A stretch of 64,000 bases of DNA from Forficula auricularia (Eukaryota > Arthropoda > Insecta > Dermaptera > Forficulidae): contig JALMQS010000085.1 in NCBI GenBank assembly GCA_024734495.1, forward strand, positions 19,538,474-19,602,473, read 5' to 3'. The notes beneath the pieces were generated by a model. It saw only the letters and a list, made by a program, of their open reading frames with translations. It did no database searches and was not told the DNA's origin. Shown in pieces: positions 56,031 through 64,000 of the stretch. Numbering within the stretch: position 1 is the stretch's first letter; each line of letters begins with the position of its first letter. Made by a program: the position numbers and the translations under genes.

Positions 56031-56486
56031 ACCAAATAAAAAGATAAATGTTAAAAAATTTTAGCTGTTAAAATTTGTATTTTTGTGATTTAAATTTATT
56101 GAAGGTTTTGTTTAAATCACACATAATTAATTAGAATTATTTATTTTACTCAAAAAACAAATAATAGAATATAACTATGATGTTTCGATTGACTTATTCT
56201 GTGATCGTTATCACATATGAGGACCCAAACCGATTTTGAGACAACTGATGTTAGAAGTTTATTAGATGAATCTTAAAAAGTAAACCATGCACGACCAAGA
56301 AACTCTTAAGCTTTTAAATGAGTCGTTATAATAAAGGAGAGTTAGAAAGTAATATATTTGCCTTAAAATATGAAATTAAGGCCGCTGCACACGACGCTTG
56401 TTTTAATAATTTTTTGTCTGCTTATTCCTCCCACTCAAAAGCATCCCAGGACCAAGCCGAAAAATAGAACATAGTAGTATCCTATC
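56031..56486. other. No gene recognised
   Basis: AT-rich. Nothing beyond scattered short frames. Confidence 0.4.
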
Positions 56487-56494
56487 TTTTAAAT

Positions 56495-57526
56495 CAGGGC
56501 TGTCCAACCTGTGGCCCGCGGGGCGCATGCGGCTCAACACTGCAATGATTGTGGCCCAACATAAAATCATAAACTTCCATAACACATTATAATGATGTTT
56601 CGAATATTTAAAAATTATTCTTCATCTCATATTTATATTTTCTAAAATATATATTATTTCAGTAATTTATATGCTACGACACTAACTAAGGAGGAATTGG
56701 GCTTTTCTAGAACAATCACAATTAATTGATAATTTCTCACCTGGACTAAAACTTGTTGCACGTTCTTACATGTCAATAGATAATGGATAGTCAGGGATTA
56801 TTATATCCGTGACCCTTTTAAAAAATAAATTATCATTCCTTATATCTTTCTTTAATCCGATTCGATTTAAACCAGGGCTGTCCAACCCGCGGCCCAATAT
56901 AAAGTCATAAAATTATTTAAAACATTGAGATTTACCTATATGTAGATACTGGAAAAAGACAGAACAATTTGGCCTGATAATTTTTTTCTTTAAAATAAGA
57001 AATCTGAAAATCTACTGTGAAGTTTTCGAAAAATAAAAGGGCTAATTTTAAATTTTGAACCTGGAACTAGATTTCAAGATTTCCGAAAAAATAACCATTA
57101 TTTTGGTCTATTTTCGACTCCATTTTCATTAGAAATAATTTTTTTACTTGAAAACTTCCTGATTGAATGTTCTAGAACAACAATTGGATACCGATCTTAA
57201 AGAAAAATTGAATATTGGCTCTTTATTATAATTTTATATTAATTATCTAACCAGGAAATAATATAAACAAATACTAATAGATGATTTTACTTTTTGTTAA
57301 TATGTAGGTATGTATTTATATATTCGAGAAGCTATTTTCAAGTATAAAATTTACAAAATGTAAAATTAGAAGCTTACTATGAGTTAAAAAATTAATTACC
57401 TAAGTTCTTATTTCTACATTATTAACTATCTTTTTTGAATAACAAATATCAATAGAATTCTAATATTTTATCCGGCCCCAAACATTTTTTTTTTAAATGT
57501 GGCCCGTGTAAGGTTGGACACCCCTG
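56495..57526 (+). mobile_element. hAT non-autonomous element, 1032 bp, with 8-bp target duplication
   Basis: The left end CAGGGCTGTCCAACCTGTGG and inverted right end CAGGGGTGTCCAACCTTACA are flanked on both sides by TTTTAAAT (56487-56494 and 57527-57534), an exact 8-bp duplication as made by hAT transposases. A second terminus-like CAGGGCTGTCCAACCCGCGG lies inside at 56873, as also in the copy at 1-743, so it is an old internal feature of the family. No transposase frame. Confidence 0.9.
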
Positions 57527-57534
57527 TTTTAAAT

Positions 57535-58610
57535 CAAGCAACCTAGCCAGTAAGACAGCCAGCAGTGACGTCATACGACAGGCCTCCAAATTGTAAACCA
57601 GAGCTCACATCCCAAAATCAGGTTGAGGAAAATGCCTCGTGTGCAGCGGGCTTTAGAGATTGGTTAGGTGCTTGTTTGTATAGGATGTTTCATTGTTAGG
57701 CTCTTTTCTTCGGGATATTATTTATTACTCTAATATTAGTAGTGTACTTTGATATCATTAAAATATTAAATGTATTAGTTTTATGCTTAATTTATAATAA
57801 TAATTTTGCTCTTTTTGCAAACAATTATTAGCTTGAAATATTAATTGTAGTTGGCTAAGAATATTAGTGTTTATCTGGAAATGGTCGGGACCAAAAATTA
57901 ACTATGCTCTTTTAGAAAATTAGTTTCCTCGAATAATTTGGTTCTTTTGAACTAATCCCCATAAACGAGCTCTCTAAATAGGTATAACAGAGGCAATTCA
58001 TTATTCATATGTCTAGCAAATGCTTTTTGTTCGGCTTGTCTAACAACGTTTGGCTCAGAAGAAACTTAATTTTCCATTCCGAGGAAATCCTATCAATCTC
58101 ACTATCAACAAGAGCAGTTCTTTAAGGAAACAAACCTGCCAATAGACCGATTGATCCATGAAATTAACATAACATTGGAATAACATTAATTGAGAGTTTT
58201 TGATTATTTACTTATAATTAGCTTTCTGGAGAAAATTTTCTGAATAATAGAAGCGAATTTTGCTTAAATAGAAAGACTCGTTGCAAAACAAGAATGGCAT
58301 TTACATTATAACATCTGCATTGTTCGAATATATGTTACTATAAACATTTTTCAGTCAGTATGCGTGGCAGGCAGGCGAATCTTTCATTAGAAACTAATCA
58401 AAGAAACTGACTTAAAAGAGTACGGATAAAATGAGCTCTCTTCCTTTAGAGCTAGGGCATTGAAAGGATGCCAAATACATGTCCAGACCTGTTTCAAATT
58501 AGTATAGATTAATTTCTTAATTACTCTTATTATAGGAACGGTCTCTTAACTCTAGGCAAGAAAATATTTAATCGAAATTTATAATAGATTTATATATTAT
58601 CAATTAAAAC
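57535..58610. other. No gene recognised
   Basis: 57535-57660 is slightly GC-richer. The remainder is AT-rich with no frame or repeat match. Confidence 0.4.
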
Positions 58611-58616
58611 TAATGA

Positions 58617-59375
58617 ATGGATTTTGATGAGGCAGTCCAAGGTTCAAAAAAGAGAGATTATTATAACTTTCCCTTACTGACTTTTCAAAATGAGTAGAAA
58701 TTTTTTTAATGTTGTTAGAGTTCGTGGCTGAAACTGTATTAGATAAAGGAGGAGGTATCAGCCAAAGTTGGATGGGCTGGGTTCAATAAAACACCCTGAA
58801 TAAAACGTTTCGGCCTGAATTTATTTGGCCATCTTCAGTTAATTGGGAGTTATACACAAAATGCGGTACACCTATGTGATCTAACCAAGCCTTGACATAA
58901 ATAAAAATTGTAGCAGAATGAATGTGAACCTTCAGGCGCAGGCACGTTATAAATTTACATGAAGCTACAATTTTTATTTTTGACAAGGCTTGATTCGATC
59001 ACATATGTGTACCGCATTTTTTGTATAACTCCCATTTAAATGAAGAAGCCAAATAAATTCAAGCCGAAACGTTTTATTCAGGGTGTTTTATTGAACCCAG
59101 CCCATCCAACTTTGGCTGATACCTGATACCTCCTCCTTCATCTAATACTGATTATTTTTTAATTAATAAAATATATATATGTATGTATGAATAGCCTCTA
59201 TTAAAATTTTTGTGATAGTCTTGATTATATTGATGGTCAAATCCCAATTTAATTGATTACAGACCCCGAATAAGTAGGGAATAAACCTCCGAAACGTCGG
59301 TTTTGAATAAAAAAGATAGTGATAATTATCTCTATTTTTTAAACCTTGGACTGCCTCATTAAAATCTACTCAATT
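58617..59375. mobile_element. Nested fold-back, ~760 bp
   Basis: Outer arms: GATGAGGCAGTCCAAGGTTC (58628) with ACCTTGGACTGCCTCATTAA (59343). Inner arms: 58735-58920 with 58962-59155, sharing GGTATCAGCCAAAGTTGGAT, GGGCTGGGTTCAATAAAACA and CTACAATTTTTATTTTTGAC-like sequence. The right outer part carries an extra GGAATAAACCTCCGAAACGTC module. No coding. Confidence 0.75.
58804..58838 (-). ncRNA. Hammerhead-like motif of the CUGAAGA/GAAACGUU type
   Basis: Minus strand: CUGAAGA, extra U, stem GGCC-(11-nt loop)-GGCC, GAAACGUU. It fits CUGANGA...GAAA with an AC/GU two-base-pair stem III and H17 = U. The counterpart in the right arm (59039-59075, plus) lost the C of CUGA and the stem. Speculative. 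Confidence 0.35.
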
Positions 59376-59854
59376 GTCTTATCAACCCGTCTCCAAAAAC
59401 TACTTTAATCTTATTAAAATGATTAATTCACCAAAACTCCAAACAGCGTAACAGTAGGGCTTTTTGTAGATCAAAACGCGATGGTTTTGCTCATTTTTTT
59501 AATAGTCTTACCTGTTTTTGAGATATTTCGATAAAAACGAAGAAAAAACACTTTTTTCATGGACGATTTTAATACTTGACCATACCATGTAAAGTAAAAA
59601 AAATGTAAAATAAATAATTAAATTCTTCTTAATTAATACATTAAAAATTAATTTAGTTAGTGAATATTTTTTTATAATAATTTAGACTCTGGAGCACCAG
59701 GGTTAAGCCCTCTGCCTAGAAAAATTGCGTTTTAAGCTCAAATGAGTGTAATCAAAAACGTGTTTCTTAAATATAAATTAAAAAAAGAAAAATGTAAATA
59801 AATAAAACAGGATATGGTTAAGTATTGTAATCGTGCATGAAAAGTGTATTTTTT
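59376..59854. repeat. Palindromic-terminus repeat fragments
   Basis: 59500-59605 is an inverted copy (GTTTTTGAGATATTTCGATA, ACACTTTTTTCATGGACGAT, ACTTGACCATACCATG). 59805-59845 is a direct partial copy (GATATGGTTAAGTATTGTAA, TCGTGCATGAAAAGTG). The two flank a 200-bp AT-rich piece and lead directly into the composite element. Confidence 0.6.
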
Positions 59855-60587
59855 CTTTATCCAATGCAAAGCATGGGTAAAGTATTGCAATCGCTCTCGG
59901 GGCAAGCGTGGCTTCAAAGGGTCCTCAGGTAAAGACTACGGAACCCATGGACTCAAATAAAGTCACAAATTGTAGTATTCAATTAGGTTGAATTTTAGCA
60001 CGTGACGGTTTTGCCAAAAATTACATGGGGTCTCGTCGAGAGGCCAAAAAGTGCGATTTTTTCATTTAGTGCGTGCGGATGTATGTATGTATGTATGTAT
60101 GGATGGATGTATGTTATCGCTTTTTGGCCCACGATTTTTTCCACACCGTTGCACCGATTGAAATGAAATTGAAAACCTACCATTAGTTTAACAAAATGAA
60201 GCGCTGATTAGTTTTTGGTACATATCGGCCCACAAACATTAGTACTTTATTTCAGTACTTTTTTAGTTTTTTCTAAATATCTTGAAAATGACTTAACCAA
60301 TTTTGATGAAATTTAATATCCTAATTAAGTACCTTGGGGACCACAAAAAAGGTTAAATAAAGTTTTTAGTAAAATTATATTTTAAAGTACTTTACTCTAG
60401 AGTTAGATGGTACTTTTTTAATTTTTTTAATTCTTTAAAATTTATTCATTTGAAAGTTTTAATATAGCTCATTTAGCCTTGCTTAAGTAAGAATGGATAG
60501 GCTTCTCTCTGTGAAATGCTAAAAATTTGGGAGGAATTTTTATGAGTAACCATAGCAACTGCGTTGTTTTCTTATCCGTTACCTTTG

Positions 60588-62360
60588 CTGAAGACAGAGA
60601 AATCGATTTTAAACCAAAAATAGCGATTGATTCTCATCTAGTACTTGAGGAATAATCATTCTATATTGGATTTTTGACGTTTCGGTTTTTATTAGTAACC
60701 ATTGCTGAAGACATAGAGAAATCGATTTTAAACCAAAAATAGCGATTGATTCTCATCTAGTACTTGAGGAATAATCATTCTATATTGGATTTTTGACGTT
60801 TCGGTTTTTATTAGTAACCATTGCTGAAGACATAGAGAAATCGATTTTAAACCAAAAATAGCGATTGATTCTCATCTAGTACTTGAGGAATAATCATTCT
60901 ATATTGGATTTTTGACGTTTCGGTTTTTATTAGTAACCATTGCTGAAGACATGGAGGAATCGACTTAAAATCAAAAATAGCGATTGATTCTCATCTAATA
61001 CTTGAGAAATATCCATTCTATATTGGATTTTTGACGTTTCGGTTTTTATTAGTAACCATTGCTGAAGACATAGAGAAATCGACTTTAAACCAAAAATAGC
61101 GATTGATTCTCATCTAGTACTTGAGGAATAATCATTCTATATTGGATTTTTGACGTTTCGGTTTTTATTAGTAACCATTGCTGAAGACATAGAGAAATCG
61201 ATTTTAAACCAAAAATAGCGATTGATTCTCATCTAGTACTTGAGGAATAATCATTCTATATTGGATTTTTGACGTTTCGGTTTTTATTAGTAACCATTGC
61301 TGAAGACATAGAGAAATCGATTTTAAACCAAAAATAGCGATTGATTCTCATCTAGTACTTGAGGAATAATCATTCTATATTGGATTTTTGACGTTTCGGT
61401 TTTTATTAGTAACCATTGCTGAAGACATGGAGGAATCGACTTAAAATCAAAAATAGCGATTGATTCTCATCTAATACTTGAGAAATATCCATTCTATATT
61501 GGATTTTTGACGTTTCGGTTTTTATTAGTAACCATTGCTGAAGACATAGAGAAATCGACTTTAAACCAAAAATAGCGATTGATTCTCATCTAGTACTTGA
61601 GGAATAATCATTCTATATTGGATTTTTGACGTTTCGGTTTTTATTGGTAACCATTGCTGAAGACATAGAGGAATCGACTTAAAATCAAAAATAGCGATTG
61701 ATTCTCATCTAGTACTTGAGGAATAATCATTCTATATTGGATTTTTGACATTTCGGTTTTTATTGGAAACCATTGCTGAAGACATGGAGGAATCGACTTA
61801 AAATCAAAAATAGCCATCGATTCTCATCTAATACTTGAGGAATAACCATTCTATATTGGATTTTTGGCGTTTCGGTTTTTATTGGAAACTATTGCTGAAG
61901 ACATAGAGAAATCGACTTTAAACCAAAAATAACGATTGATTCTCATCTAATACTTGAGGAATAACCATTCTATATTGGATTTTTGACATTTCGGTTTTTA
62001 TTGGTAACCATTGCTGAAGACATGGAGGAATCGACTTAAAATAAAAAATAGACATCGATTCTCATCTAATACTTGAGGAATAACACACACACACTATACT
62101 ACATGCATGACTATGGTGGTCTGCGAGCAGGAGCTCATTACCTGAACTTGAGGAATAACAATTCTACATTAGGCTTTTGACGTTTCGATTATTATTGGTA
62201 ACCATTGCTGAAGACATGGAGGAATCGACATAAAATCAAAAATAACGATCGATTTTTATCTAATACTAGAGGAATAACCTTATTGCATTCCATTTTTGAT
62301 GTTTTGACCATTAATGGCAACCTCTATTGAAAACGTGGAAGAATCGACTTAAAATCAAAA
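60588..62360 (+). repeat. 119-bp satellite array 2 with four-unit higher-order repeat
   Basis: Unit starts at 60625, 60744, 60863 and 60982 are exactly 119 apart. A marked variant (CATGGAGGAATCGACTTAAA with TTGAGAAATATCCATTC) recurs at 60945 and 61421, 476 = 4 x 119 bases, with the same order of neighbouring variants. About 14-15 units in total. The last two units are the diverged terminal types shared by all arrays. Confidence 0.92.
62086..62145. other. 60-bp insertion in the satellite with 15-bp flanking duplication
   Basis: A segment unlike any satellite unit (CACACACTATACTACATGCA, TGACTATGGTGGTCTGCGAG, CAGGAGCTCATTACCTGA) is bordered by ACTTGAGGAATAACA at 62071-62085 and 62146-62160. It has no inverted ends and no A-tail. 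Confidence 0.7.
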
Positions 62361-62504
62361 AGACTAAATTCTTTTTGGTAAACAACTCAATATGAACTAC
62401 AAATTGCAAGTGATATCTGATTAATAATAAAGGAACAAACATATTAATATTTCAAATGAATTTGGATAAAGTTTAGCAACGATCCGTTGCAGTTTATTTC
62501 TTCT

Positions 62505-62680
62505 TTTTTTCGAAATATCTCAAAAACTGCTAGGGCTATTTTAATTAAAAAAATTGGACAAAACCATGGCATTTCAGTCTACGAAAAAACCCTCAAAAGT
62601 GAACATCGAAAAAATTATATTTTTCGAGATAATCACTGTTTTGTCAAAATGTCTGTTAGTCTGTTATTCAGTGCGTTACC
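62505..62680 (+). repeat. Palindromic-terminus repeat, internal part
   Basis: TTTTTCGAAATATCTCAAAA, TTTCAGTCTACGAAAAAACC, ATTATATTTTTCGAGATAAT and AAAATGTCTGTTAGTCTGTT match 36655-36835. Here it directly follows the composite element, and elsewhere it follows its alternative 5' terminus, so the two families may be parts of one larger element. Confidence 0.65.
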
Positions 62681-62759
62681 AAAAACTAGCTCAAAAACTA
62701 GTGTGAATATCAAAACCAAATTTTACACGTAGTTTTGGTGCATTAAGATTAAGAGCTGA

Positions 62760-63020
62760 TTATATTTTGGTGCATATATACCCAAAATTAAGGGGGGAGT
62801 GTTAAAAATTAAAATTATAATATTTTCAAACTAAAAAACAAGAAAAATGAAATAAACTATAAAATGAAGATATAATAACAAAAATATTTTTTTTGATGGC
62901 GGAATTAGGGGGGGGGCGGTCAAAAAATATTGGCCATTTGAGCAAACTCAACCAAATTTCGTATACATAATCAGTGAGCCCCCAAAAGTCTAAAAATGCA
63001 AAAACTAACCCCCCAACATG
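62760..63020. repeat. G-run repeat family member
   Basis: AAGGGGGGAGTGTTAAAAAT, a G-run at 62909-62917, GTCAAAAAATATTGGCCATT and AACTCAACCAAATTTCGTAT match modules in 47256-47834. The minus-strand frame 63110-62826 is repeat-derived. Confidence 0.65.
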
Positions 63021-63144
63021 ATTATAAATATTTTTATTAAATATTAAATATAAGAGAGGGACCAGGGTGTATAGTAAACTCAAGTGGATGGTCACACCAG
63101 AACATGCCATTTTTTTTTTTCATTTCAAAAACCTTCTGTTATGT

Positions 63145-63210
63145 GCTCCGTCATATTAGATTTTACTTTAAAGGGGCTGCTTGTATAAAAATGTTTGAGA
63201 AACGCTGGCG
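63145..63210. repeat. Possible hAT-type right terminus
   Basis: AAAGGGGCTGCTTGTATAAA and AATGTTTGAGAAACGCTG resemble the GGTTGAGAAACACTG ends of hAT repeats. Partner end not found. Confidence 0.35.
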
Positions 63211-63238
63211 TATGTCATAGATATTAGAGAATGACGTC

Positions 63239-63460
63239 ATGAGTCAAAATAGTCCCAGTCGTGTTGCCTGGATAGCAACTATAAAGCCAAGAGGGAGAGG
63301 CCTAGAGGAGTTCCAGCCCATTGCCCATGGGATACTCGTAGGGTGGAAGGAACGGTTGTCAGTGACACAAGTCGAGGCGTTCGTTCCGTTCATCCAGAGA
63401 CATTTCAATTTCCTTACAGGATTTGGATGTTTTACACAAATAGATATTGCATTATCCTAA
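63239..63460 (+). CDS. Unrecognised 73-codon open frame
   Basis: Starts MSQNSPSRVAWIATIKPRGR and continues with normal complexity in a patch of raised GC. No motif is known to me. It may be an exon or chance. Confidence 0.2.
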   Translation: MSQNSPSRVAWIATIKPRGRGLEEFQPIAHGILVGWKERLSVTQVEAFVPFIQRHFNFLTGFGCFTQIDIALS

Positions 63461-64000
63461 TGAGTAGGTACTAATCAATCGAATTACAAAGGAAATGCCC
63501 AAGAAAATTTTAAATCAAAACCCTCCGATATTGTATATTTAGTTGAAATCAATCAAATAATAATTATATCAAAATCAATCTCAACGCCAATATTAGATCC
63601 AACTAACAATAAACTGATAAATTACTCTATTTTGTCATAGACCAATTATCTTCATTACAATTGGTAATTTTAATCAAACCGCAATCTTTTGAATAAACTT
63701 TTGTTTTAACAAATTAAATAAATAAATAAAAAAGTAAAATATTTAACAATGTTATTATGAAGATATACATAACATAAAAAGTAAAATTCAGGCAATATAT
63801 GCGGGTTTCCATGAGTTGTGCGCGGAAGTATTAAGTCGAGTGGCAATAGAATTGACTTTTCGATATTTAAACTATTCTACTATAATTCTAGTTTTATTTT
63901 TGTTTTGAGTCCACCGTAGAGAGAATAATTGAGATTATTTTTAAAATACTGTTATTGCCGTTCATTTAAAAGCCCACCCCCGCCTGTTTGCCATTAGCGC
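63461..64000. other. AT-rich end of window, no gene
   Basis: Nothing recognised. The last 30 bases become GC-richer (AAAGCCCACCCCCGCCTGTT). Confidence 0.4.

Larger units (their letters stand above)
59855..62499 (+). mobile_element. Composite element with internal satellite, copy 2 (2.65 kb)
   Basis: Its 5' 700 bases are nearly identical to 53842-54590. It differs from copy 1 mainly in the number of satellite units and one 60-bp insertion. It ends with the same 3' region and hairpin GCAACG-ATC-CGTTGC. The high identity of non-repetitive parts means recent duplication or gene conversion about 6 kb apart. Confidence 0.78.

Noticed and set aside
53982..60183. Conserved 62-codon minus-strand frame present twice (53982 and 59995)
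   Set aside because: It lies in the 5' part of a duplicated repeat. The middle is a translated GTAT microsatellite, so conservation follows from recent duplication and not coding.
54590..62360. CRISPR array
   Set aside because: Regular 119-bp units are tandem and contiguous without spacers, in a eukaryotic repeat context.

Overview
This window is AT-rich eukaryotic DNA with no bacterial signature. There are no operons, no ribosome-binding sites and no dense reading frames. The decayed mobile elements are of animal, most likely arthropod, type: non-LTR retrotransposon ends, a SWIM-zinc-finger protein relic, tRNA-derived SINEs, hAT, PIF/Harbinger and Tc1/mariner-like MITEs, and a 7.4 kb reading frame of a repeat-associated protein I recall from arthropod genomes. 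I cannot name the species. The window looks like a gene desert or a very large intron. I see no complete host gene, and only a few unique islands that could be exons or enhancers.

Layout. 1-743: hAT-family repeat split by a 249-bp mariner-like MITE. 3.7-4.2 kb: fold-back carrying hammerhead-like motifs. 4.8-5.0 kb: LINE tail. 7.4-7.9 kb: repeat-associated ORF broken by one stop. 8.4-8.8 kb: fold-back. 9.86-10.5 kb: 653-bp terminal-inverted-repeat (TIR) element, second copy at 38.5-39.1 kb. 12.2-13.1 kb: SWIM-domain relic. 13.3 and 18.8 kb: Tigger/pogo-like MITEs. 14.4-17.0 kb: two LINE remnants. 19.7-20.6 kb: direct duplication. 21.5-22.3 kb: LINE end interrupted by a 119-bp hairpin element. 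24.0-24.6 kb: large palindrome. 24.8-25.2 kb: short 119-bp satellite array. 25.6-28.8 kb: two more LINEs. 30.5 kb: second hairpin element. 31.8-33.9 kb: hAT-like element containing a 729-bp tandem duplication. 35.1 and 42.35 kb: SINEs. 39.3 kb: Harbinger MITE. 41.3-42.0 kb: hammerhead-bearing element split by a tRNA-like fold-back. 47.3-47.8 kb: mariner-like MITE. 49.7-50.3 kb: fold-back. 51.4-52.9 kb: TIR element holding two tRNA-like cassettes. 53.8-55.85 and 59.86-62.5 kb: two copies of a composite element, each with an internal 119-bp tandem array. 56.5-57.5 kb: hAT element with a perfect 8-bp target duplication. 58.6-59.4 kb: nested fold-back.

The main observation is a recurring small-RNA-like motif. 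It reads CUGANGA, one extra base, a short hairpin, then GAAAC(UAUA)GUH or GAAACGUH. This is the catalytic core order of a minimal type-I hammerhead ribozyme, of the kind known from Penelope-like elements and retrozymes. It occurs in a dispersed (TA)n-containing element in about eight copies, two with a full CUGAUGA/GAAA/GUC core and one with GUU. Shorter relatives lie in two unrelated palindromes, and a half-motif lies in every unit of the 119-bp satellite. All copies share one extra nucleotide before stem II, which departs from the textbook core. Activity therefore has to be tested, not assumed.

Other unusual structures are hairpin elements whose stem continues into the flanking target DNA, a four-unit higher-order repeat in the satellite, and a 60-bp insertion bordered by 15-bp duplications. 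Everything here is read by eye. Family names rest on termini, target duplications and recognisable protein motifs.
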